Source: Deltaproteobacteria bacterium (GTDB lineage: Bacteria > Bdellovibrionota > FAC87 > UBA2466). From it: a DNA stretch of 46,525 nucleotides. The position numbers and the translations under genes are program-made. Shown here one piece after another: positions 15,402 through 23,550 of the stretch. The notes under the pieces are model-generated. The model was given only the letters and a program-made list of their open reading frames with translations, did no database searches and was not told the DNA's origin. The stretch lies in NCBI GenBank assembly GCA_016196825.1, contig JACPWY010000020.1:1-46525 (forward strand). Reading direction: 5' to 3'. How positions within the stretch are numbered: position 1 is the stretch's first letter; every line of letters starts with the position of its first letter.

Positions 15402-16898
15402 TTACTTCCCAAGGCGGGCAAACCAGGAGGACGCGCCCTCAGGATCCACGAGCTCGCGATTGAGAATCGCCTGAATAATTCGCCTAAAGCCTCCGAGTTT
15501 CACCTCGCCATCATAAAGAGCTCCGTGTTTTTGAGTTGGAAATTTTATCATCAAGGGAACGCGCCGATCGGCACACTCCGGCTTGGTCCGAGGGCAATCC
15601 CACGTAACGTTCGGCGGATGAAGGGCGTGATCAGATAGAAGGACCACCACAGCGCGATCCCAGAGTTTTGTTGATTCCAGAGCCGACCTGAGGTTCCCCA
15701 ATGAACGGTCGACCAGAGCCAGATTGTCTTGGTATCCGCTCAGACTATTATCCGCAGCACCGCTCAATTGGCCCGTAACCCGGTCGAAAACGCGCGGGGC
15801 GTGGGGGATACTCCAATGCACGTATAGGAAAGTGTAGCGATCCTCTTCCACCCGATCCAGGGTGGTCCGAAGGAGGTGTTTATAAACCCAGATCCGGTTC
15901 TCTCCAAAAGCGTTGTTCAGTCTCCGTTCCCAAATGTGCTTTAACCTTCGTGTGAATGTGATTCCCGGCGCCGGTGAAACACCAGAAAGATCGGTGCAGG
16001 CATCCAAAGACTTCCCAAAAAGATGACAATAAGGGAGAAAGAATCCGGTAACAGACACGCGGTAGCCACGCAGGTGAGCGTCCTGAAAGATGTTTCCAGC
16101 CTCGCGCAACTCCGCCACCCGTTCGGGTGAGAAATACTCTTCATGTGAGGCCCATGGAGGAAGCATGATCTCTTTGGGGCGTCGCCCACTGAGATAAATT
16201 GAAACAGCCAAGTTTGTGTAGTCACCCGGCGAGTGGGCATTTCTGGCTACGAAAGACTCGCGACGAAGGCGCTCAAATTCAGGCATCAGGCCTTGCCGCA
16301 CGGCATGCTCGGCCAGACTCTGTGAAAGTTCATCAAAGAGGATTACGACAACAGGAGGAGATGCCGCGCTCTTCCCGAATTCGCTCATCCCGCGAACTCC
16401 AACTGAGGCAAAGATGTAGGCGGACTGAACCCCTGTAGACACGACGAACGCAGCGAGCACGAGCATTGCCTCTCGAAACCATCGAATGACCCGTGCGCTC
16501 TTCAAAAAGGCCACGACCACCCCCAGTCCTCCCGTTGCGGCGAGTGTCCACAAATACTTGTCACCCAAGTGTGTTTTCCAGAAGAGAACCGAAAGCACAG
16601 GATGGTGCACGGCCTGATGGTCAACGGTGCGAAGATAGTTGAGCGGCGAGAGAACGAGCATGAAAAGAAAAAGATGTCCAGCACCCCAGAGAAACCGCCC
16701 TTCCCACCGCCTGAGAAAACGCAAGACAATCCACAACGCCAGCGACAGTGCGATGACCGAAAGGATCAGCGCTAAGAGGCCCACGGAGTAGCCATTGAGG
16801 TATCGCAAGTGATGAATTTCCGGGTAGAGATAAGGACGCCACTCTTGAAGAAACCAAAAACTGGCGAGTGACAGAGCTATCACGAGATCTTCGAGCAT
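15402..16898 (-). CDS. Membrane-anchored sulfatase/phosphoethanolamine-transferase-fold protein
   Basis: 498 aa. The N-terminal ~170 residues contain about five hydrophobic transmembrane segments. A periplasmic alkaline-phosphatase-superfamily domain follows: PPVVVILFDELS supplies the metal-binding Asp/Glu strand, SPGDYTNLAVSIYLSG the nucleophile region (Thr/Ser rather than the Cys of CxPxR sulfatases), then HWSIPHAP and LLSDHAL the distal metal ligands. The layout resembles LTA synthase and phosphoglycerol or phosphoethanolamine transferases rather than true sulfatases. The substrate is unknown. A TATAAT-like -10 on the minus strand at 16908-16913 would give an mRNA leader of only a few bases. 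Confidence 0.75.
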   Translation of the reverse strand: MLEDLVIALSLASFWFLQEWRPYLYPEIHHLRYLNGYSVGLLALILSVIALSLALWIVLRFLRRWEGRFLWGAGHLFLFMLVLSPLNYLRTVDHQAVHHPVLSVLFWKTHLGDKYLWTLAATGGLGVVVAFLKSARVIRWFREAMLVLAAFVVSTGVQSAYIFASVGVRGMSEFGKSAASPPVVVILFDELSQSLAEHAVRQGLMPEFERLRRESFVARNAHSPGDYTNLAVSIYLSGRRPKEIMLPPWASHEEYFSPERVAELREAGNIFQDAHLRGYRVSVTGFFLPYCHLFGKSLDACTDLSGVSPAPGITFTRRLKHIWERRLNNAFGENRIWVYKHLLRTTLDRVEEDRYTFLYVHWSIPHAPRVFDRVTGQLSGAADNSLSGYQDNLALVDRSLGNLRSALESTKLWDRAVVVLLSDHALHPPNVTWDCPRTKPECADRRVPLMIKFPTQKHGALYDGEVKLGGFRRIIQAILNRELVDPEGASSWFARLGK

Positions 16899-16933
16899 GG
16901 CTTCTGCATTATAGTAAAGACGCGGGCAATATC

Positions 16934-16950
16934 TGGCACACCGTGTGCCA
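16934..16950. promoter_or_regulatory. Dyad overlapping the -35 region of the sulfatase-fold gene
   Basis: TGGCACA and TGTGCCA are perfect 7-base arms around CCG. On the minus strand the dyad ends at the -35 position for the TATAAT at 16908-16913 (17-base spacer). It is a plausible operator in the gap between two divergent genes; the cognate regulator is unknown. Confidence 0.4.
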
Positions 16951-17020
16951 TCAAAAGTTCCCGAACGCGACTAAGCATTGATGCGATGCGCCCTTATCTC
17001 GTAAACAAACTCGCAAACCC

Positions 17021-17034
17021 GGTGCTACGGCACC
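17021..17034 (+). other. Leader hairpin with UACG tetraloop before the 17052 gene
   Basis: GGTGC-TACG-GCACC forms a 5-bp stem closed by C-G around UACG, a member of the very stable UNCG tetraloop class. It ends five bases before the AAGGAG ribosome site of the following gene and could protect the mRNA 5' region or tune initiation. Confidence 0.4.
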
Positions 17035-17051
17035 CCACTAAGGAGTCCCCC

Positions 17052-17684
17052 ATGTCGACATTTCTCATGGTTTTGAGCGTGATCGCGCTCGGCCAGAACG
17101 CCCCCAAACCCGCGCCACTCGCGCCGAGCCACGGCGTGCGCAACATCGGTCTACTCCTCGAGAAGGATCTCACGATCGATGTTGGTGAAGGTTCCTACGA
17201 TGATCTCGGTCACTTGCTCAAGGGCAGGGTCCTCACTCTCGTGGAGGCCAAAGACGGTAAGACCTCTGGCGTGCGCCTCATCAGTCTCAGGCCGACAAAG
17301 CTCGGAACGGATCGCGCGTTCGAGGTTTTGGTCCGCGATTTCACCGGCCTCGACGGAGCCCCTGAAAAGAAGGCCGAGATCTTCAAGCAGGCCGGAGCGG
17401 CGGTCCCTTATGACTCCGAGACAGAACTTCAAAAGAACCAGGCGGCAGGAAAAGTCTTTGAGCTGCATCGGTCGGACGACGACTCGGCTCCAGAGCGTTG
17501 TTACAGCGCCCCGCGCGGCATGTTCTCCATGAAAGACGCCTATGGGCGGGACTTCGCTGGCAGTTGGAATCAGTGTTATCGGTGGAACCGATCCATCGAG
17601 TACGCCTACAATGTTCGTTGTAACCTGTCGTGGAACCCCGATGAGAGGATCTCGACATACGGCTGCCATTGCATAGTCCAGTAA
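17052..17684 (+). CDS. Secreted protein of unknown function
   Basis: 210 aa from ATG 17052, chosen for its AAGGAG seven bases upstream and because it opens a signal peptide (MSTFLMVLSVIALGQNAPKP). The mature protein is mixed alpha/beta with no motif I recognise. The last 65 residues contain five Cys (ERCYSAP, WNQCYRW, VRCNLSW and STYGCHCIVQ) and many aromatic residues, suggesting a disulfide-stabilised C-terminal module. It is followed by a strong GC-rich hairpin and by the secreted protease gene, so it may be co-expressed with it. An upstream extension to 16986 lacks a ribosome site and is rejected. Confidence 0.6.
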   Translation: MSTFLMVLSVIALGQNAPKPAPLAPSHGVRNIGLLLEKDLTIDVGEGSYDDLGHLLKGRVLTLVEAKDGKTSGVRLISLRPTKLGTDRAFEVLVRDFTGLDGAPEKKAEIFKQAGAAVPYDSETELQKNQAAGKVFELHRSDDDSAPERCYSAPRGMFSMKDAYGRDFAGSWNQCYRWNRSIEYAYNVRCNLSWNPDERISTYGCHCIVQ

Positions 17685-17689
17685 CGAGG

Positions 17690-17725
17690 AGGGGCGGAGA
17701 ACTTTCTCCGCCCCTATTTCTTTAT
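17690..17725 (+). terminator. GC-rich hairpin between two secreted-protein genes (terminator or attenuator)
   Basis: AGGGGCGGAGAA pairs with TTCTCCGCCCCT (17690-17715), followed by ATTTCTTTAT. The structure looks like an intrinsic terminator for the upstream gene. The protease ATG (17724) lies in its T-rich tail, and an AGGAGG (17687-17692) lies at its foot, so it may instead be an attenuator or a folded spacer between ribosome site and start. Confidence 0.6.
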
Positions 17726-18887
17726 GCTCTTCTTCGCCCTCATTTTTTCCCAGATGGCTCTAGCTCTTGAAGGCGGGCTTCCCGCCGAGCCCGGACAGTT
17801 TCCTTCCACCGTACTCTTCGAAGTGGGCGAGGAAAACTTCTGCACGGCCTTCAAGTTCGCTCCCAAGAAATACGCGCTTGCCGCCCACTGTGTGATCGAA
17901 CGAGGTCGGCGGTTGGAAAAACTGGGGGCGCTTGGCCGAGTGCGAGACGAATTCAGGCCAGGCCAACCCATACGGCTTCACCACCACACCGTGAAAACTC
18001 CCAATGACGAGTGGGATCTCACGAGTCCAATTGCCACGACGCGGGTCCACGTCAGCTTCCACTACAGCGATCCAGCCCTGTCGCTCCTTAAGCCCGCCAT
18101 CACACGAGACCTGGCTGTAATTGAATTGGAGGACGAAAATGATGTCGTCATGGGGGCGGTTGCCGATAAGCCGATTGCTAGCGCAACATCGGTCATCAAG
18201 ATGGGCTTTGGCTGTGAAGACAGTCGCTTGGATGCCATTGAAGAGTGTCGTCACCAAACTCGGCGCCTCAAATATCAAGCCACCAACACGCTCGCGCCCG
18301 AAAACTCTCTCCTCGGCGCAACCGACTTCTTGGGTGCTCCGATGGCCCGGCTACACGAATGGATCTCGCTGGCAGCACAGTCCTATCTTTACACCCCAGG
18401 GCTTAAGGACGGCCAAGGCGCAAGTCTCAGCTATTTTGATTCGGGAGGCCCGCTCATTGCAGTGGGAGAGGACAAAGTGGCGCGCCTCGTGGGGATCAAC
18501 TCTCGCGGCCTCCTCGACAAGAGCTTTACCGACCACGAGGTCGTCCTCTTCGATGCCCATTCGCGCGTCGACACCGGGGCGCTCCGCGAACTCGATGAAG
18601 CCAGCGTCTTTTACAAAGTCATCGATTTCACGGAGGTATTCTCTTTCGAACCCATCCGGCGTTACCTGCAGAAGACCACTCACCAGGTGGTCCATTTGAA
18701 AACGGGAGCGTGCGCGATCGCGTCGCTCACCCTCAAGGACGACCACGGAGAGCTCCACACCTGGACGCTGACCCCCCCTCAGACCAACCCCACCTTTCCC
18801 GTGGATGCCCCATTCAAGGCCACCGAGGTCAAGATTGAGCCCGCGCCCAACAGTCAAGGCCTGTGTCCGGTAACCATTATTTTTTGA
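17724..18887 (+). CDS. Secreted trypsin-like (S1) serine protease
   Basis: 387 aa. Residues 1-15 are a short signal peptide (MLFFALIFSQMALAL). The S1 triad is complete: His55 in ALAAHC, Asp129 in ITRDLAVIEL and Ser240 in YFDSGGPL. EGGLPAEPGQFPSTV resembles the mature N-terminus of trypsin-like enzymes, and GFGCEDS the following conserved segment. Residues about 300-387 form an extra C-terminal beta-rich domain absent from minimal trypsins. The primary-specificity residue cannot be assigned safely. The start has no adjacent Shine-Dalgarno; see the hairpin just upstream. It is probably periplasmic or extracellular. Confidence 0.85.
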   Translation: MLFFALIFSQMALALEGGLPAEPGQFPSTVLFEVGEENFCTAFKFAPKKYALAAHCVIERGRRLEKLGALGRVRDEFRPGQPIRLHHHTVKTPNDEWDLTSPIATTRVHVSFHYSDPALSLLKPAITRDLAVIELEDENDVVMGAVADKPIASATSVIKMGFGCEDSRLDAIEECRHQTRRLKYQATNTLAPENSLLGATDFLGAPMARLHEWISLAAQSYLYTPGLKDGQGASLSYFDSGGPLIAVGEDKVARLVGINSRGLLDKSFTDHEVVLFDAHSRVDTGALRELDEASVFYKVIDFTEVFSFEPIRRYLQKTTHQVVHLKTGACAIASLTLKDDHGELHTWTLTPPQTNPTFPVDAPFKATEVKIEPAPNSQGLCPVTIIF

Positions 18888-18898
18888 GTAATATCAAT

Positions 18899-19747
18899 AT
18901 GCTAACTGTCTCCAAATTGAAACACAGGGCCGTAACTGATACGGCATCTGTTCCGATGATTCAAGACCTTGCAAAACCCATCGGTGGGTGCCGCACCTAC
19001 CAAGAAGCACTCACATCGCTCATGACCTCAGGCGGTGCCGAGCGCTCGCTCAAGGAGTGGTCTCAACGATTCGGCTACCGTTCCCACCGCTCGCTCGGGA
19101 TGGTCATGTCCGGCAAACGCCTGCCAACACCGAAAATGGTCGAGAGTATCAGTCGCTATTTTCACCTCGACCCTGGCGAACACCGGTCGCTTGAACTGCT
19201 GGTCCACGAGGCGCGCACGGGTGAGATGGCGATCCACGCCCAGATGGGTGTCCTGCGACAGGCGCTCACTGAAACCGAACTCATCAATCTGAAGGACTTT
19301 GCCCAGATCAGCGAGTGGTACATGTTTGTCGTCAAGCAGTTAGCAACGACCCCTAGCTTTCGCAAACATCCGGAGTGGATTGCACGCCGCCTCCGGAGAA
19401 AGGTCGACCCGAGACAGCTCGCCACGGCTTTGGCCACTCTCGAGCGTTTGGGACTTCTCAAGACGAAGAATGTGCGGACCCGCAATGATATCCCATCGGC
19501 GGCATTGCGAATGCATCATCTGCAGATGCTCCAAAGAGCGGCTCAATCCATCAACCAGGATCCTGTGACCGAACGCGAGAACCTTTCTCTCACGCTCCGC
19601 TTTGATTCGAAACAAATGATGTCGGTGAAGCGTTACCTCCGAGAGGTGCGCGAAGAATTCGATCGTCGATTTGGATCCGACACATCGGAAGAGGTTTTCC
19701 AATTGCTCGTTCATTTTTTTCCGCAGACTTCGAAGGAGGTCCGATGA
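18899..19747 (+). CDS. TIGR02147 family protein (HTH, DUF4423-like regulator)
   Basis: 282 aa from ATG 18899; GTG 18863 (inside the protease end) and ATG 18956 are alternatives. An HTH segment at roughly residues 50-85 (SLKEWSQRFGYRSHRSLGMV, then MSGKRLPTP) is followed by the winged-helix DUF4423-like region and the family-typical end EVFQLLVHFFPQTSK. It is the second member of this family in the window and only distantly similar to the first. It overlaps the downstream secreted HExxH protein by ATGA. It may regulate this secreted-protease neighbourhood; that is inference from position. Confidence 0.82.
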   Translation: MLTVSKLKHRAVTDTASVPMIQDLAKPIGGCRTYQEALTSLMTSGGAERSLKEWSQRFGYRSHRSLGMVMSGKRLPTPKMVESISRYFHLDPGEHRSLELLVHEARTGEMAIHAQMGVLRQALTETELINLKDFAQISEWYMFVVKQLATTPSFRKHPEWIARRLRRKVDPRQLATALATLERLGLLKTKNVRTRNDIPSAALRMHHLQMLQRAAQSINQDPVTERENLSLTLRFDSKQMMSVKRYLREVREEFDRRFGSDTSEEVFQLLVHFFPQTSKEVR

Positions 19748-20988
19748 AAACGCTTCTCATATGTCTTATGTCCTTCTCCCTCTGGGCCGGCGACGGCGCT
19801 GGCACCGGCAGTGGCCCGCTTGAGAGCCAGTTTATCTACGCCTTTCACCACATGGATGTTTTTCTCACCCGCACGCTCTTAAGACCCGGTCTATCCGCTG
19901 CTGAGATCGAAGCCATCCAAAAGGTGCTCAATAACTTACGAAGGGAAAAAGAGCCGTCGCAGGCTCTGGTCTTCGAAGACAATCCCAAGGAATTCAGTTG
20001 GTACGAGCAGTGCCATCAATTGAAACTCGCCTACACGAAGCTCGAACAGGGGGCTCTGATCCGCGTGAACCGCGCCCTTCTTTACAGAAAAGGAACTCAG
20101 GAGGGCGAACTCGAAGCCAATGTCTCCTTTTCCCAAATAGTGCAGACGGTCTTTCACGAAATTGGCCACCACAATGGCTACCCGGATCACCAGTGGCTTG
20201 ATCAGATTGGCACGAAGATCGCGCGCGTGGCGGTGGAATACGTGAAGGAGGAGACCGCTCAGATTGAGAAGGTCTTCAAGACCCGGCCTGATCTCGCGCC
20301 CGTGCAACGCCCTTTGGCTTTGTATGGCAAGTATCAGGTGACCACACGCTCTGGCTTCTTCCTTCCCCACTCCACCGACCTGTCGACGGACAATCGCCGG
20401 CTCTTTTTTCTGCCCATGGGAACCTCACAACTCTACCAGACCGTGCCGGTCAGCCAGGAGACCGATCGCCTGACTCAGGCCGCTAATCACGACCCATTCG
20501 AAAAGAAGACCAGCTTCTTTCCGTTTTTTGGCGCCTTGGATCACCTCGGTGTCGGTACGCTCTCATACGGCCCAACCGGCCAGGGGTATTTCTCCTTCGA
20601 CGAGAGAAATGGCTTAGCAATGGCGACCGTCAATATTTGGGAAAAGTCCCGCCCGCTAGAAGATGAACCTCAAGAGACCGGTGAGAAGGAAGACGACATG
20701 ACCAGACTCAAGCGCAATATTGCTCCCCTGCAGGTCTTCGAAGGGAAGACTCATATCGACGAGTATGGCCGTCTCGCACTCTTCACTCATTGGCTGAAGA
20801 TACCCGGTGACAAGTCCACCGTTCAGCGTTCGGTCACTTTGCTCAAGTTTCAAAGGCCCGATTTTGAGATGGCCCTGCGGCAGAAGATTCAGGCGAACGG
20901 CCCCCCGTTTGGTTTCTACTTCGCTCTCCCAGCGAAAAAGGCTGGCGAGGCCGAGGTACTCACCTTTCTGCTCTCTCAAAAGCGATAG
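19744..20988 (+). CDS. Secreted HExxH putative metallopeptidase
   Basis: 414 aa from ATG 19744, with GGAGG just upstream. A signal peptide covers residues 1-15 (MKTLLICLMSFSLWA). HEIGH at residues 138-142 in the context VFHEIGHHNGYPDHQW is a zinc-metallopeptidase motif, with another His directly after it and a possible third ligand further on. The remaining ~250 residues are beta-rich with no family I recognise. ATGA coupling to a TIGR02147 protein suggests shared expression. It probably acts in the periplasm or outside the cell. Peptidase activity is inferred from the motif only. Confidence 0.65.
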   Translation: MKTLLICLMSFSLWAGDGAGTGSGPLESQFIYAFHHMDVFLTRTLLRPGLSAAEIEAIQKVLNNLRREKEPSQALVFEDNPKEFSWYEQCHQLKLAYTKLEQGALIRVNRALLYRKGTQEGELEANVSFSQIVQTVFHEIGHHNGYPDHQWLDQIGTKIARVAVEYVKEETAQIEKVFKTRPDLAPVQRPLALYGKYQVTTRSGFFLPHSTDLSTDNRRLFFLPMGTSQLYQTVPVSQETDRLTQAANHDPFEKKTSFFPFFGALDHLGVGTLSYGPTGQGYFSFDERNGLAMATVNIWEKSRPLEDEPQETGEKEDDMTRLKRNIAPLQVFEGKTHIDEYGRLALFTHWLKIPGDKSTVQRSVTLLKFQRPDFEMALRQKIQANGPPFGFYFALPAKKAGEAEVLTFLLSQKR

Positions 20989-22460
20989 ATTCGCGCACCA
21001 CGATCATAGACGAGCGTGCCCGGCGCAGGCTGCGGCGTGGGTTCGTTTTCTCCGTAAAACGCCCATTGGGTTGTTTGTGCCTCGGACAGGGCATCGAACG
21101 CGTTGAGCCCCAGGTCATGGATCGGCCGCGTACAACGATAAGCCAATACCGGGATCCACATCCCACCCTCCAACATCCGAATCGCAACACAATCCGTTCT
21201 TGGCACATTCTGACCGACCCATTCGATGGCCAAGCGATCCTTCGGAGTCAGATGGGACTCGCGAAAATCTGGCCAGAGCCGATGATGGAATTGACGCGCA
21301 CCAAACACGATGAGGCAGACGCCAAGAATAAAGCCCGCTTTCCCCCTCTTTTCCCACGCCTCGGCGAAGGCCAGCGAAAGCGGCAGCACCATCATCGTCG
21401 CGCAACGTTCAGGGTACAGTAGATATGACATCGGAAGCACCCAATACCAAGTGTTGGCGACCAAGAGTGATGAAATGACAACCATTCCAATGGCCGCAAG
21501 AGCGTAGCGCCGCGCCGTCCCTCGCCACACCGCCCACCCGAATAGACTGAGACTGATCACAACGGCCGTTCCCCACAGATAGGAGAACAGTTGGGCGATG
21601 AGGTTGACCACATCGGAATGGCCGGCCCGAAAAAGATAGGGTGCCATCGAACGCTGCCAATCCCACACACGCTCGACTTCGGAATGCGACGCAAACCCCC
21701 AGTGGAAAAGAAATACCGAGAACACGACCGCAAACCCAGCAACCGTTCTGACAAATTTTCTCGGTTCCTTCCAAATAGCCAACGGTCCACACACCAAAAG
21801 AGACACATAAAAGCCAACCGGATGCGCGTGGGCCGCAAAAGCCAAGCACAGGATGGCAATCGCCCAATGCCCCCCAAGGCAAAGAACACTCATTCCCGCG
21901 ACCATTCCCACCAGTGTAGGCGTCCCACCCCAGGTCAGGAATTCCTGAGGATTGGAAAAGAGAACTAGCGCAGTCAAAGCGGCCCACAGGGCGGCTCTGC
22001 GACTGAACCAATTGCCCAAGGCAGCCGCCAATCCAAAGGCAAAAATGGCGAGGCTCGCGCACTCTAAAAAAAAGATCGCGCGCTCGGGAGCGGCTCTCAA
22101 CTCCATCATGAGAGCAATCAGAATGGGCAGCCCCATCGTGGCGCCTTTGAGGTCAGTAATGTTAGTAATCGGGCGGGTGTCCCCCGGGATTTTTCCTGTC
22201 TCAAGAAATACGCGGGCGAGCGTCCCCCATTTTGTAGGATCCGAACCCGGCGGCTCCCAGCGGAACAAGGAGATCGCAAAGCAGTACGCAAGAATGAGAA
22301 GTGTCGGGAGCAGAACCCACTCAGCGCGCTCTCCGAGACGGTTTTTCCAGGTGACACCCAGAAGAATAACCGCGCCATAAACAAGTACCACCAGCGTCCA
22401 CAATGGCAGCACGGCCGGCTTGAGATAGGCAAAGGTCGCATACGCCCCCCATACGGCCAT
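20976..22460 (-). CDS. Polytopic membrane protein, GT-C-glycosyltransferase-like
   Basis: 494 aa from ATG 22460. The frame opens at GTG 22559, but that start lies inside a terminator hairpin, so I place the start downstream. About 11-12 hydrophobic segments cover residues 1-420. A first periplasmic loop (RWEPPGSDPTKWGTLARVFL) has acidic and polar residues where GT-C glycosyltransferases carry their catalytic Asp. A soluble C-terminal tail (residues about 420-494) follows. It may transfer a sugar from a lipid carrier to a surface glycan. Family placement is tentative. It overlaps the convergent HExxH gene by 13 bases. Confidence 0.55.
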   Translation of the reverse strand: MAVWGAYATFAYLKPAVLPLWTLVVLVYGAVILLGVTWKNRLGERAEWVLLPTLLILAYCFAISLFRWEPPGSDPTKWGTLARVFLETGKIPGDTRPITNITDLKGATMGLPILIALMMELRAAPERAIFFLECASLAIFAFGLAAALGNWFSRRAALWAALTALVLFSNPQEFLTWGGTPTLVGMVAGMSVLCLGGHWAIAILCLAFAAHAHPVGFYVSLLVCGPLAIWKEPRKFVRTVAGFAVVFSVFLFHWGFASHSEVERVWDWQRSMAPYLFRAGHSDVVNLIAQLFSYLWGTAVVISLSLFGWAVWRGTARRYALAAIGMVVISSLLVANTWYWVLPMSYLLYPERCATMMVLPLSLAFAEAWEKRGKAGFILGVCLIVFGARQFHHRLWPDFRESHLTPKDRLAIEWVGQNVPRTDCVAIRMLEGGMWIPVLAYRCTRPIHDLGLNAFDALSEAQTTQWAFYGENEPTPQPAPGTLVYDRGARIYRF

Positions 22461-22529
22461 CAGAGTAAAAACTCGCGAACGGTGCAGACCCAAACGATAC
22501 AGGATTTCCGAGGGAGCTAAGAAGAGGAT

Positions 22530-22561
22530 GAAAAAGGAAAAGGGTGCCACGTCAGGCACCC
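22530..22561 (-). terminator. Terminator of the hsp20-CBS-hpf unit
   Basis: On the minus strand GGGTGCC, loop TGACGT, GGCACCC (22561-22542) is followed directly by TTTTCCTTTTT. It lies 52 bases after the hpf stop and marks the left border of the hydrogenase/stress island. Confidence 0.8.
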
Positions 22562-22612
22562 TCTATATCACGAACTCACCCAAAGAGTGTAGGGCAAGCC
22601 CCTTGAAATGCT

Positions 22613-23002
22613 TCATTCGATAGAGGAAGCCAGCTCCCACAATCCCCCGTTCGAACGAAACGGATATCCTTTGAGATCACCGCGACATTCCCGCGCGCAG
22701 TCCTGCAACCGCCTTGCAGCAGCACCAAAAGCATCTTTGATTGCCAGATAGAGATCGTCTTCTTTTCCCCCTGGCTTTGGATTGGGGGTCACCACGATTT
22801 CTTTTCCTGGAACGGTAACATCCACTCGGACGTGATAAGGGTTCCCCTTACGCTGATGGTGATGTCGTGATTCCACCATCACGCGACAACCGCTGATACG
22901 CGGGAACAAATGCTCCAAGCGGCGAACCTGCTTTTCAATCGCGTGCCTAATCGCTTGGGTCTCTTCGATATCGCGAAAACAGATCTGCGGTTTGAGTTCC
23001 AT
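22613..23002 (-). CDS. hpf: Short HPF/RaiA-type ribosome hibernation factor
   Basis: 129 aa with AGGAG eight bases before the ATG. The alternating beta-alpha pattern, the basic stretch ESRHHHQRKGNPYHVRVDVTV broken over one strand, and the C-terminal helix DLYLAIKDAFGAAARRL match the HPF/RaiA fold. These proteins bind the decoding centre of the 30S subunit and silence ribosomes under starvation. It lacks the dimerising C-terminal domain of long HPF. It is the last gene of an Hsp20-CBS-HPF series, and the gap to the CBS gene is only 16 bases. Whether it hibernates ribosomes or serves as a specialised stress homologue cannot be told. Confidence 0.82.
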   Translation of the reverse strand: MELKPQICFRDIEETQAIRHAIEKQVRRLEHLFPRISGCRVMVESRHHHQRKGNPYHVRVDVTVPGKEIVVTPNPKPGGKEDDLYLAIKDAFGAAARRLQDCARECRGDLKGYPFRSNGGLWELASSIE

Positions 23003-23018
23003 GGCAACGCTCCTGAGT

Positions 23019-23471
23019 TTAAAGCCGACCTACTATTCTGCCTGGGCGCGTTTCACAAAACCATCCTGCCGCTCCCTGCTCTTTCTCGGCAAACACTTCA
23101 CTCAAGACGCGCACAGCATCGGTCGCGGTAAATATCCCACACACACTTCCCTTTCCGTTCTTCACAATTGCGCAACCGTATTTGTGAATAGCCATTTGGG
23201 AGAGCACGTCTGCTATCGGAGTTTCCGAGGATACCGAGTATGGTTCCTCGGTCATGATGTCGCCAGTTTTGAGACCCTGAGCGGCAGGATGCAAAGCAAG
23301 CGCAAGCTTAATATCTCGGTCCGATAAGACGCCCACCAGTTCCCCCCCAAATTGCACAGGAAGATGGCGGATTTGACGCTCGCGCATCATCTCCATGGCT
23401 TTCGTCAGCGTAATATCTTCGCCGATGGTCTGCGGGGTGGCTACCATATAATCTTTGATTTTAGTGCCTAA
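23019..23471 (-). CDS. CBS-domain pair protein
   Basis: 150 aa from ATG 23471, chosen for AAGGAG ten bases upstream; an extension to 23543 lacks one. Two CBS motifs occupy residues about 8-60 (VGVLSDRDIKLALAL) and 72-125 (CGIFTATDAVRVL), together forming one Bateman module that binds adenine nucleotides. No catalytic domain is attached. Stand-alone CBS pairs act as energy sensors or, as with mycobacterial Hrp1, belong to hypoxia regulons. Position between Hsp20 and HPF supports a stress or energy-limitation role. Confidence 0.85.
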   Translation of the reverse strand, partial: LGTKIKDYMVATPQTIGEDITLTKAMEMMRERQIRHLPVQFGGELVGVLSDRDIKLALALHPAAQGLKTGDIMTEEPYSVSSETPIADVLSQMAIHKYGCAIVKNGKGSVCGIFTATDAVRVLSEVFAEKEQGAAGWFCETRPGRIVGRL

Positions 23472-23550
23472 CATAATTATTAATCTCCTTGTTTCGATTT
23501 CTTGGATGGTTGCTTCATATTCGCCTCCTGACCTTCCCTCCACTGACGGT

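Noticed and set aside
15294..15638. Open frame of 114 codons over the tRNA-Sec region
   Set aside because: It runs through the tRNA and then antisense to the sulfatase-fold gene; it has no family features.
22462..22559. GTG start at 22559 for the polytopic membrane protein
   Set aside because: It lies inside the terminator hairpin of the hpf unit, and the first hydrophobic segment can begin after ATG 22460.
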